Source: Candidatus Kerfeldbacteria bacterium (GTDB lineage: Bacteria; Patescibacteriota; Patescibacteriia; SBBC01). From it: 44,691 nucleotides of DNA. The stretch lies in contig JACQPY010000017.1 of the NCBI GenBank assembly GCA_016207275.1, positions 66,479 through 111,169 of the forward strand, in the 5' to 3' direction. A model generated the notes under the pieces. The model saw nothing but the letters and a program-made list of their open reading frames with translations. It ran no database searches and was not told the origin of the DNA. The translations under genes were made by a program, and so were the position numbers. Below, in pieces: positions 9,283 through 16,635 of this stretch. The stretch's first letter is position 1. Every line of letters starts with the position of its first letter.

Positions 9283-10137
9283 ATGGCCATGGCCGTGCGC
9301 CGGCGCGGGCGGATCCTCCTCTCGGTGGCGCTCGGCGCCTTGGTCTTCGGTGTTCAGGCGGCCCAGGCCGTTGAGGTTAGCGTCTCGGCGGGCGTCATCG
9401 GCACGACCCCACCCGGACCGCAGAATCCGGTGGTTGAGTTTCGAGGTTTAGCGGCGCCGCGGGCGGCCCTGACCGTAACGCGAAACAGCAGTACGGTTGG
9501 CCAGACGACCGCCGATGACGCCGCCAGCTTTGCGGTGACGGCGAGCGATCAGTCAGCTGGCCAGTATGAGTTTGTGGTCGCTGGCAAAGATGGTGACGGC
9601 CGAGTTTTAACGTCAGTCAGCTTCACCCTCAACCTTACCGCCGGTACCACGACGATCGTGACCGGGGTTTTCCTCGGCCCGTCGATTGCCCTCGACAAAA
9701 CAACCGTGACCACGAGCGAGTCAGTCTCAGCCAGTGGGGCCACGGCCCCGGGCAGCAGCGTCACCGTTACGGTTACCTCAGAGCCGAAAACCTATACCGC
9801 GCTGGCCGACAGCAATGGCCGCTGGCAGGTTACCATCAAGGGCGCCGACGTTGGCGAGGGTTCGCACAATGTAAAAGCCAGGGCGATTGCCAACGGTGTA
9901 ACCGCCTCAGCCTTTAGCGCTTCAGTGAGTTTTTCGGTTTCCGCCGAACCGACGCCAGCACCTTCATATAAACCGTCAGACATCAACCAGGATACCAAGG
10001 TTAACTTGATTGATTTTAGCATCATGCTCTTCTACTGGCAGCAGCGGAATCCCGCTAACCCGCGAGTTGACCTTAACGGTGACGGCATCGTCAACATCGT
10101 TGATTTTAGCATTCTCCTCTACGAATGGACCGGTTAG
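9283..10137 (+). CDS. Secreted Ig-like protein with C-terminal type I dockerin
   Basis: 284 residues, starting 3 bases after the previous stop. Signal peptide (cleavage near AQAVE), then two Ig-like beta-sandwiches (~30-125 and ~130-222) of the GLAAPRAALTVT and ASGATAPGSSVTVT type, a Pro-rich linker, and a C-terminal dockerin (~231-284). The dockerin has two calcium-binding half repeats, DINQDTKVNLIDFSIMLFYW and DLNGDGIVNIVDFSILLYEW, each with D at 1, N/D at 3 and 5, and N/D at 9 and 12. Dockerins bind cohesin domains. The next three genes each encode a cohesin anchored in the membrane, so this protein is probably a docked surface subunit. No catalytic domain is visible. Confidence 0.88.
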   Translation: MAMAVRRRGRILLSVALGALVFGVQAAQAVEVSVSAGVIGTTPPGPQNPVVEFRGLAAPRAALTVTRNSSTVGQTTADDAASFAVTASDQSAGQYEFVVAGKDGDGRVLTSVSFTLNLTAGTTTIVTGVFLGPSIALDKTTVTTSESVSASGATAPGSSVTVTVTSEPKTYTALADSNGRWQVTIKGADVGEGSHNVKARAIANGVTASAFSASVSFSVSAEPTPAPSYKPSDINQDTKVNLIDFSIMLFYWQQRNPANPRVDLNGDGIVNIVDFSILLYEWTG

Positions 10138-11243
10138 GAAGAATCATTATCGTCGCCGTTATCGCGCTAACCGCCTCGGCTTCACGGGCGGCTGAGTCGG
10201 GAACCGTGACCTTGCTTGGTCCGGTGACCTCGCCTCGCGTTGGCGAGGAAGCCGCCATTGAAGTGCGGTTGACGTCGGCCGGACAAGCCATCAATGCCGC
10301 GGAACTCAAGCTGCGGTACCCGAGCGCGGCCCTCGAGGTAACCCGGATTGCCCGGGAGCAATCCTTGTTTACGCTCTGGCCAGAGGCGCCGGCCTGGGAT
10401 GCGAGCAAGGGAATAATTACCCTGGTTGGCGGTAAGCCAGGAGGCACGATCGCCATTAACGCCGCGGTGGCGACGATCTACGTCAAGGTGCTGGCGACGG
10501 GTACGCACACGGTTGAACTCGACCCAACGTCAGTGGCCTTTCTTAATGATGGCGCGCCATCGCAATTGACGCTCCAGAGTGCCCCGCTGCGGCTGGTCAC
10601 CAGCGATCCCTTACTCCAGCCGTTCCAGCTCGGCCCGGCGACGACGCCGACCCCCGGCACCTGGTCGACCGCCCGTTCGATTGCGGTCAGCTGGCCGCGG
10701 CAAGCGGACACGCTCTACAGTTATCAACTGCGGACCGACATTCAATCGATCGCTGACGACATTCCCGAGACAACCGACGGGACCGCCACGTTCGAGGACC
10801 TGACTGACGGAATCTATTATTTCACCTTACGGTACAAGACGAGTTCTGGCCTGTGGTCACCGCCGTTCCAGTGGCGTTTCATGCTCGATGCGACGCCGCC
10901 CGAACCTTTCACGCTCGAAGTGGCTCAGCCAGATTCGAAGCAGTTGACGAAGCTGCTCGCCTGGAATGCCTACGACATGACCGCCGGCGTGGTTGAATCA
11001 ATTTTGACAATCGGCCGGACGCGGCTTGGCCCGGTCACGAGTCCGCTGCCAATCCAATCATTATGGCTCGGTACAACCGTTACCGTGACGGTAGTTGACG
11101 CGGCTGGAAATACCCGGACCGTGGGCCTGACCCTGGGGACGACGTTGGGTCGATCAGGGTTGATACCATGGTTGGCCGTTGGGGCCGCGGTCCTGGTTGG
11201 GGCGCTGGCCGTGGCCATGATTCGCGCCCGTCAGCGCGCCTAG
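10125..11243 (+). CDS. Membrane-anchored cohesin-domain protein 1
   Basis: 372 residues; its ATG overlaps the dockerin gene by 13 bases, implying translational coupling. Signal peptide 1-23; a cohesin-like domain at ~25-150 (VGEEAAIEVRL, NAAELKLRYPSAALEV, VATIYVKVLATGTHTVEL); an FN3/Ig-like segment ~155-260 (SYQLRTDIQSIADDIPETT, WSPPFQWRFMLDATPPEPF); a further Ig-like segment; and a C-terminal membrane helix (~343-365) with a short Arg tail. Cohesins bind dockerins, and the direct overlap with a dockerin gene supports a cohesin-dockerin pair. It is anchored to the cytoplasmic membrane with the binding domain outside. Confidence 0.85.
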   Translation: MDRLGRIIIVAVIALTASASRAAESGTVTLLGPVTSPRVGEEAAIEVRLTSAGQAINAAELKLRYPSAALEVTRIAREQSLFTLWPEAPAWDASKGIITLVGGKPGGTIAINAAVATIYVKVLATGTHTVELDPTSVAFLNDGAPSQLTLQSAPLRLVTSDPLLQPFQLGPATTPTPGTWSTARSIAVSWPRQADTLYSYQLRTDIQSIADDIPETTDGTATFEDLTDGIYYFTLRYKTSSGLWSPPFQWRFMLDATPPEPFTLEVAQPDSKQLTKLLAWNAYDMTAGVVESILTIGRTRLGPVTSPLPIQSLWLGTTVTVTVVDAAGNTRTVGLTLGTTLGRSGLIPWLAVGAAVLVGALAVAMIRARQRA

Positions 11244-11245
11244 CG

Positions 11246-11254
11246 TGCTATACT
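11246..11254 (+). promoter_or_regulatory. Extended -10 promoter, leaderless start for cohesin gene 2
   Basis: TGCTATACT with no convincing -35 box. Only 8 bases separate the -10 box from ATG 11263, so the transcript would begin at or very near the start codon. It would give the two downstream cohesin genes their own expression. Confidence 0.5.
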
Positions 11255-11262
11255 GGCCGTGT

Positions 11263-12681
11263 ATGCAGCAGCCGCAGCAAGTTGTCCGGTGGCTCGTCTG
11301 GTTGGGCGCGGTGACGGTGGCCGCTGGCTGGCTGACCGCGGGCGCGCCGCTCGCCTTAGCCGCCGGCGCCAGCTTGAAGATTTCACCGGGCAGCGGAACC
11401 TACGAAGTCGGCGGGCTGATCGACGTCGCCTTTGTCTTGGATACCGGCGGCGAAGCAGTCAACGCGGTCAAAGCCGATATTGTTTTTCCGGCGGACAAGC
11501 TGCAAATCGTCAATCCGGCGGCCAGCACGTCGTTTATCTCGGTCTGGCTGACCGCGCCGACGTTTTCGAACGCCGACGGCACCCTCAACTTCCAAGGCGG
11601 CCTGCCCAACCCCGGCATCAATACCAGCTCGGGCTTCATCAGCACGGTCACCTTCCGCGTCAAATCAGCGGGCAAGGCCGTGGTTCGCTACTTGCCGAGT
11701 TCGTTGGTGCTCCGTAACGATCCTGATGGCACGAACATCCTGACCTCGTCGGGGACGGCCGAGTTCACGCTCAAAACGCCACCGCCCGCCGGTCCGGTGG
11801 TCTCGAGCCCAACCCACGGCGATCCCAACCAGTGGTACAACATTCCCCAGGCTCAGTTCAGCTGGGAACCGGTTGACGGCGCCGTCGGTTACAGTTACGC
11901 CTTTGACCAGGCCGCCAAGCAAGCTCCCGATACGACCGTTGACACGACCGCGACCTCGGCCACGGTTGAAGCGACTGCCGACGGCGTCTGGTACTTCCAT
12001 GTCCGGGCGTTCACCACGGCCTGGGGCGGGGCGACTACCTTTCCGGTCCAGATTGACCGGACACCGCCCGCTTCGTTTACGCCGAAGCTCGACAGCGACC
12101 TCCTGACCACCGAAGAATCAGGCACGGTGCGGTTCATTACGACCGACGGGGCTTCGGGTTTGGACCACTACGAGGTCAAGCAAGTGGCTCGGGCGGGCAG
12201 CAGCGCGCCGGGTAACACCTTGTTCGTCGAAATCACGAGCCCATACGTCACGCCCAAGCTCCCTGACGGCGAGTACGAGTTTATTGTCCGGGCTTTTGAC
12301 CGAGCCGGCAACGTGACCGAGGGCTCGGCCGTACTGACGATCGTGGCCGGCGGCATCCCGTTCTACGCCCGGGTGCCGTTTTTACGCAACCCCGCGGTCG
12401 CCAACACCGTCTTCATCGTGTTGGGCGCGTTGGTCGTCTTGAGCCTTGGTTATTGGATCTATCGGCGACTGCGTCTCCGGGCCACGTTTCAGCATGACCT
12501 GCTGGCCCTGGAACGAGACGCGCAGAAAAAAGCCCGTGCCTTACAGCAAGAGTTGTCCGAGCTGCACCAAGCCGAACAGTACTTCCACGACGAACTGAAG
12601 TCGCCGCCACCGTCGTTCATTCCGCCGGCCTCGCCACCAGGACCGCCACCATCATCAACTTCACCGGGCCCGCGTCCATGA
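11263..12681 (+). CDS. Membrane-anchored cohesin-domain protein 2
   Basis: 472 residues from ATG 11263. The ORF-track GTG at 11245 lies upstream of the probable transcription start and is rejected. Signal peptide 1-30; cohesin domain ~33-165 (YEVGGLIDVAFVLDTGGEAV, NAVKADIVFPADKLQIV, LNFQGGLPNPG); an FN3-like module (VGYSYAFDQAAKQAPDT... WYFHVRAF); an Ig-like module ending FDRAGNVTEGSAVLTIV; a trans-membrane helix ~380-400; and a cytoplasmic coiled coil (DLLALERDAQKKARALQQEL) with a Pro-rich tail. The cytoplasmic coiled coil could promote oligomerisation beneath the membrane. It has the same architecture as the next gene, so the two are paralogues. Confidence 0.87.
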   Translation: MQQPQQVVRWLVWLGAVTVAAGWLTAGAPLALAAGASLKISPGSGTYEVGGLIDVAFVLDTGGEAVNAVKADIVFPADKLQIVNPAASTSFISVWLTAPTFSNADGTLNFQGGLPNPGINTSSGFISTVTFRVKSAGKAVVRYLPSSLVLRNDPDGTNILTSSGTAEFTLKTPPPAGPVVSSPTHGDPNQWYNIPQAQFSWEPVDGAVGYSYAFDQAAKQAPDTTVDTTATSATVEATADGVWYFHVRAFTTAWGGATTFPVQIDRTPPASFTPKLDSDLLTTEESGTVRFITTDGASGLDHYEVKQVARAGSSAPGNTLFVEITSPYVTPKLPDGEYEFIVRAFDRAGNVTEGSAVLTIVAGGIPFYARVPFLRNPAVANTVFIVLGALVVLSLGYWIYRRLRLRATFQHDLLALERDAQKKARALQQELSELHQAEQYFHDELKSPPPSFIPPASPPGPPPSSTSPGPRP

Positions 12682-14327
12682 AGCGATTGGTGGTGATGGT
12701 CGGAATCGCTTTGGCCATTGGCCTGTGGGCCTGGGCGACCGAGGCACGAGCGGCGACCTTGTTTTTGAGCCCGTCGAGCAAAACAGTCACCGTCGGCGAC
12801 AGTCTCAGCCTCAGCCTCAAGGTTAATGCCGGCGCCTCGGCCATCAATGCGGCTGAGGCGACGGTCAGTTTTCCCGCCAATCTGCTGCAGCTGACGTCCG
12901 TCAGCCAGCGCGGTTCGATTTTTACGTTTTGGGCGGTTGAGCCATCAGGTTCGAATGCCAGCGGGACCGTTCGCTTTTCCGGCGGCCTGCCCAATCCGGG
13001 CTACAGCGGGCTGTCCGGCACGATTGCGGTGATGAACTTTTCCGCCAAGACGACCGGCACGGCCAAGCTGACGATCAGCGGCGCCCAAGTGCTGGCCAAT
13101 GATGGTAAAGGCACGAACGTCTTGACCAGCGCTGGCAGCGGGAGTTTTGAAATCAAACGAGCGGGCGAGTCGCCCCCGCCACCACCAGCCGTGCCCGGTC
13201 GGCCGACCCCGGGCCTCAGTTCACGTTCGCATCCGGACAGTAACGCCTGGTACCGCGAGGCAACGGCCGTGGTCAGCTGGACTAAACCGGCTGGCTTGGA
13301 AGCAGTCAGTTTCGAGCTTAACCAGCGAGCCGACACGGTGCCTGACGATACGCCCGAGGCGAATACCGGCCAGGTGGAACTGAAGCTGGCCGCCGAGGGC
13401 GTCTGGTACGTTCACCTGAAAGGTCGGTACAGTTCGGGTTGGAGCGGGGTTGGGCACTATCGAATTCAGTTCGATGCGACCGCCCCCGAGGCTTTTGCAA
13501 TCGACGTCACCCGCGACCGGGGCGCGACTGACCCCAGTCCGCAGCTGACCTTTACCGCCCATGACGCGACCAGCGGAATTGTGCGTTATACGCTCAGCCT
13601 CGATGGCGCCGAAGCTTACGAGGTCGGTAGTCCGCTGACGCTGCAGCTCGAGCGGGCCGGTAGCCACCGAGTGGCGATCACCGCCATTGATCAAGCTGGC
13701 AACACCCGCGAGGCGACGGTTGACCTGGCGGTTGAAGGGTACGCCCCGCCGACCGTCACCAACATTACTACGCCGATTATCCTGCTCGATGCCCTGACGG
13801 TCCGTGGTCTGGCCCAGCCCGGTGATACGGTGACGGTCTTCGTCAACGAACAAGAGGTCGGTAAGGTTATTGTCGTTACAACCATCCAGCCGGGCGGACG
13901 GGCGCCGTGGATCTTGACCACCGACAAGTTGTTTCGGCCAGGCCGCTACCGGGTCACGGCCACGGCCACGAGTGCTGACGGCCACGTCAGCGTGCCGGCC
14001 GACGCCGTTGAGTTTTCCGTTACCGGCAAGGCGTTTTTACTGAACGGTCGGGTTGTGGCCACGGTCTCCGCCTTGCCGGTGATTACCGCCTTGGCCGCGG
14101 CCGTACTGGTCGCGATCATCGGACTGGTCGTGTTTCTGCTCGTCCGGTTGCAATTGATTCGCCATAAAGAACTGGAAGTTGAAGACGAGCTAGAAACGCT
14201 GCGCACCCGGGTCCACCGCAGCCGGCCGACCGGCGAGCAAATTGAGGCGACGATCGAAAAAATCGAACGCGACCTGCTGCGGCGTAAGCCCAAGCGGAGC
14301 AGCCGGAAGGGGACGGCGGCGAACTAG
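12678..14327 (+). CDS. Membrane-anchored cohesin-domain protein 3
   Basis: 549 residues; ATGA overlap with the previous gene. Signal peptide 1-24; cohesin ~26-155 (VGDSLSLSLKVNAGASAINA, VSFPANLLQLTSV, VRFSGGLPNPGYSG); Pro-rich linker; FN3-like module (SFELNQRADTVPDDTPEA... WYVHLKG); Ig-like module ending DQAGNTREATVDL; a second Ig-like module with LRG-type opening (LTVRGLAQPGDTVTVFVN); membrane helix ~463-487; and a cytoplasmic acidic/basic coiled coil. The SGGLPNPG strand motif is shared with cohesin protein 2, showing a duplication. It is the largest member and likely projects its cohesin furthest from the membrane. Confidence 0.87.
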   Translation: MKRLVVMVGIALAIGLWAWATEARAATLFLSPSSKTVTVGDSLSLSLKVNAGASAINAAEATVSFPANLLQLTSVSQRGSIFTFWAVEPSGSNASGTVRFSGGLPNPGYSGLSGTIAVMNFSAKTTGTAKLTISGAQVLANDGKGTNVLTSAGSGSFEIKRAGESPPPPPAVPGRPTPGLSSRSHPDSNAWYREATAVVSWTKPAGLEAVSFELNQRADTVPDDTPEANTGQVELKLAAEGVWYVHLKGRYSSGWSGVGHYRIQFDATAPEAFAIDVTRDRGATDPSPQLTFTAHDATSGIVRYTLSLDGAEAYEVGSPLTLQLERAGSHRVAITAIDQAGNTREATVDLAVEGYAPPTVTNITTPIILLDALTVRGLAQPGDTVTVFVNEQEVGKVIVVTTIQPGGRAPWILTTDKLFRPGRYRVTATATSADGHVSVPADAVEFSVTGKAFLLNGRVVATVSALPVITALAAAVLVAIIGLVVFLLVRLQLIRHKELEVEDELETLRTRVHRSRPTGEQIEATIEKIERDLLRRKPKRSSRKGTAAN

Positions 14328-14350
14328 CGGCGACGGCTTGCGGCCTGGGC

Positions 14351-14378
14351 TTGACAAGTTGTTTTCTTCGATTATACT
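14351..14378 (+). promoter_or_regulatory. Sigma70 promoter of the hrcA operon
   Basis: TTGACA (14351-14356), a 16-base spacer and TATACT (14373-14378). The predicted start point near 14385 falls inside the CIRCE element, so HrcA binding would block initiation. Confidence 0.8.
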
Positions 14379-14382
14379 GAAA

Positions 14383-14409
14383 TTAGCAGTCTAAGCTCGA
14401 GAGTGCTAA
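14383..14409. promoter_or_regulatory. CIRCE operator upstream of hrcA
   Basis: TTAGCAGTC, 9 bases, GAGTGCTAA. This is the HrcA operator consensus (TTAGCACTC-N9-GAGTGCTAA) with one mismatch in the left arm. It sits just downstream of the -10 box. An alternative GTG start at 14403 would lie within its right arm. Confidence 0.9.
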
Positions 14410-14420
14410 TCAAGAAAAGC

Positions 14421-15113
14421 ATGCTTTCTGACCGTCAGCACCGCATTTTGACCGACGTCATCCGGACCTACGTCCGGCAGGCCCACCCGATCGCCTCGCA
14501 GGCCCTCCAAGAGGACCGTCACCTGGATTTGTCGCCCGCCACCATTCGCCACGAAATGCTGGAGCTGGAGCGCGGCGGGTACCTATCTCAACCGCACACC
14601 TCGGCTGGTCGGATCCCCACCTTGAAGGCATGGCGGCACTACCTCGAGCACCAATTGAGCGACCGGCCGGTCAGTAAGCACGTTCGGGCGGAGCTGCGCA
14701 TGGTGGCCCGCGCTGACCAGTCGGCCGAGGAGCTCCTGAAGCGCCTGGCCCAAACCCTGGCCGACTATACGCAGCAAGCGGTGTTCGTCGCCTTTGACCA
14801 GCACGACACGTACTATACAGGTATTTCCAAACTCTTTGCCCAGCCGGAGTTTGACGAGGTTGATGACATTCGCGCTATTTCCCGAGTGGTTGATCGGCTC
14901 GATGAAGTCATGCCTCGCTACTTCCGCTTGATGGAACGTGACGTCGAAGTGCTCCTCGGCCCGGAGAGTCACTTGAGCGACGCCTGCAGCCTGATCCTGT
15001 CACGCCTGCCACGCCGACCGAGTTTACTCGGCGTCCTCGGGCCGCTGCGCCAAGACTACGATAACCACGTGTCGCTGCTGCGCTTCACCCGTACGTTACT
15101 GACTGAGGCATGA
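14421..15113 (+). CDS. hrcA: Heat-inducible transcription repressor HrcA (short form)
   Basis: HrcA binds CIRCE and represses chaperone genes until unfolded protein competes for the GroE-type chaperones that keep it active. From ATG 14421 it has 230 residues, against about 340 in typical HrcA. The N-terminal winged helix is clear: LSDRQHRILTDVIRTYV, then PIASQAL and LSPATIRHEMLELERGGYL.QPHTSAGRIPT. The C-terminal half keeps the GAF-like core (YTGISKLF.QPEFDE, VEVLLGPES) and the terminal LGPLRQDYDNHVSLLRFT strand, so about 100 internal residues are missing rather than the end. GTG 14403 (six more residues) is an alternative start but overlaps the operator. First gene of the chaperone operon; ATGA overlap with grpE. 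Confidence 0.88.
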   Translation: MLSDRQHRILTDVIRTYVRQAHPIASQALQEDRHLDLSPATIRHEMLELERGGYLSQPHTSAGRIPTLKAWRHYLEHQLSDRPVSKHVRAELRMVARADQSAEELLKRLAQTLADYTQQAVFVAFDQHDTYYTGISKLFAQPEFDEVDDIRAISRVVDRLDEVMPRYFRLMERDVEVLLGPESHLSDACSLILSRLPRRPSLLGVLGPLRQDYDNHVSLLRFTRTLLTEA

Positions 15114-15655
15114 CCGATACTCCAACGACCGCTGGTCCGGCAACACAACGTCAATCGTCAACTGGCCTGGCACCACAAGAACAAACGCGAACCATCAGTG
15201 CCGCTGACCCAAAGATTGCCGCCCTCCAGAAGCAAGCCGCCGAGTATCTGGCTGGCTGGCAGCGCGCCAAGGCCGACTACCTCAATTTTAAAAAACAGGC
15301 GGAAAAAGACCAAGCCGAGCTGGCCAAGTTTGCCAATGCTGCCTTACTCATCGAGTTGCTACCGATCTATGACAACCTGAAGCGCGCCGTCCAGCACATT
15401 CCGTCCGAACAGCAAGACGTCGAGTGGGTCAAGGGGATCAGCCACATTCTCCAGCAATTCAAGCAGCTCTTTGCCAGCCTCGGCCTCGAGGAAATTAAGA
15501 CCGTCGGTCAGCCGTTTAATCACGAACTGCATCATGCCGTCGGTAAGGAAAAACGTAACGACGTCTCCCCGAACACAGTGGTTGAAGAGGTGAAGAGCGG
15601 ATTCCTGATGCACGGTCGGATGGTCACGCCAGCCCAGGTCCGCGTCGCCGAATAG
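15110..15655 (+). CDS. grpE: Nucleotide exchange factor GrpE
   Basis: 181 residues. GrpE drives ADP release from DnaK. The N-terminus is a disordered Thr/Gln-rich stretch, followed by the long dimer helix (AALQKQAAEYLAGWQRAKAD, YLNFKKQAEKDQ) and the C-terminal beta domain with FNHELHHAVGKE and VVEEVKSGFLMHGRMVTPAQ, which match the family signature. It begins inside the hrcA stop (ATGA), so it is co-translated with the repressor. Confidence 0.93.
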   Translation: MTDTPTTAGPATQRQSSTGLAPQEQTRTISAADPKIAALQKQAAEYLAGWQRAKADYLNFKKQAEKDQAELAKFANAALLIELLPIYDNLKRAVQHIPSEQQDVEWVKGISHILQQFKQLFASLGLEEIKTVGQPFNHELHHAVGKEKRNDVSPNTVVEEVKSGFLMHGRMVTPAQVRVAE

Positions 15656-15728
15656 TCAGCGTTTACCTACTACCCACTAATTACTAATCACTAACTACTA
15701 TGCAAAGGGAGTGACAAAGGAAACAACT

Positions 15729-16136
15729 ATGGCAATTATCCCGTATCGCTCTGTCTGGCCTGACCTCGACGACTTCTTCGGCGGCTTCGACCTGATGAAC
15801 TTCACGCCGGCCGTCAACATCTACGAGGATAAGGATCACGTCATGGTCGAAACACCGTTGGCCGGGATTGACCCGGACAAGGTGGACATCGAGATCGAGG
15901 ACAATGTCCTGAAGATCTCCGGCTCGACCGAATCGAAATCCGAGGTCGACGACAAGGACAAGCATTACTATCGCAAGGAAATCCGCAGCGGCTCGTTCTA
16001 CCGGGCGGTGGCTCTGCCCAAAGCGGTCGACGGCAGCAAAGCCGAGGCCCACTACAGCAAGGGCATTCTGAAAATCTCGATTCCGAAGAAAGAAGAGGCT
16101 AAGCCGCGCAGCATCAAGGTTAAGGCGACCGAGTAA
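15729..16136 (+). CDS. Hsp20/alpha-crystallin small heat-shock protein
   Basis: 135 residues from ATG 15729, preceded by an AAAGGA Shine-Dalgarno sequence; GTG 15711 is the track start but has worse context. Holdase that binds unfolding proteins for transfer to DnaK. The alpha-crystallin domain spans ~28-125 (PAVNIYEDKDHVMVETPLAG, VDIEIEDNVLKISG, YYRKEIRSGSFYRAVALP) and ends in the GILKISIPK strand, followed by a basic tail. The 70-base gap after grpE contains short ACTAA repeats and no evident terminator, so it is probably on the hrcA transcript. Confidence 0.92.
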   Translation: MAIIPYRSVWPDLDDFFGGFDLMNFTPAVNIYEDKDHVMVETPLAGIDPDKVDIEIEDNVLKISGSTESKSEVDDKDKHYYRKEIRSGSFYRAVALPKAVDGSKAEAHYSKGILKISIPKKEEAKPRSIKVKATE

Positions 16137-16279
16137 GACCTGAGGCTCCCGCACCGAAGCAACTGGTGTGGGGTCCTCGCCCGACGCTTTTCAGGATCCT
16201 GAAACGCTTCGACAGCGCTCAGCGCAGGCAAGTTCAGGATGACGAGTCGAGAAGCGCGGGGTGAGGAGGAACAACCACC
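16137..16279. repeat. REP-like palindromic segment between hsp20 and the zinc-ribbon gene
   Basis: Contains the 16-base perfect palindrome TTTCAGGATCCTGAAA (16189-16204), then GCTTCGACAGCGCTCAGCGC and TTCAGGATGACGAG, followed by TCGAGAAGC. The TCGAGAAGC end also occurs in the repeats around the GIY-YIG gene near 24370. The arrangement suits a dispersed extragenic palindrome. A hairpin in the mRNA here could set the ratio of hsp20 to dnaK products. Confidence 0.55.
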
Positions 16280-16600
16280 ATGATGAACTTCAACGTCTTC
16301 CATAGCAATTTACACTTGAACGGTCGTTGCCCGGTGTGCAACACCATGTACGACCTGCACAAGTTTAAGATTCTGGCTGAGCGCGACCAGCACGTGTTGA
16401 CGTACATCCAGTGTTCGCACTGTGGCTCGGCCCTGCTGTCGGTCTTATCGATGAGCCCGCACGGCTTGCAGGCGGTCGGCCTGGTCACCGACCTGACCTC
16501 CGACGAAGTGACGCAGTTTGGTCAGCGGGCGGTGGTCAACAACAACGACGTGCTCACCCTCCACCAGTCGCTGGAAGACGACGCCTTCAAAATTCCGTAA
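16280..16600 (+). CDS. Small zinc-ribbon protein in the dnaK operon
   Basis: 106 residues, preceded by a strong GAGGAGGA Shine-Dalgarno. I do not recognise a named family. Two CxxC pairs, CPVC at ~17-20 and CSHC at ~45-48, should bind one zinc ion. The rest is a compact alpha/beta region ([40 protein letters not shown]) with no membrane segment or signal peptide, so it is cytoplasmic. It is only 35 bases before dnaK, with no terminator between. Co-expression with hrcA, grpE, hsp20 and dnaK suggests a redox- or zinc-sensing accessory to the chaperone system, but this is inference from position. Confidence 0.75.
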   Translation: MMNFNVFHSNLHLNGRCPVCNTMYDLHKFKILAERDQHVLTYIQCSHCGSALLSVLSMSPHGLQAVGLVTDLTSDEVTQFGQRAVVNNNDVLTLHQSLEDDAFKIP

Positions 16601-16635
16601 GCTCAATCAATAACGATAAGGGTAAGGAACATCCT

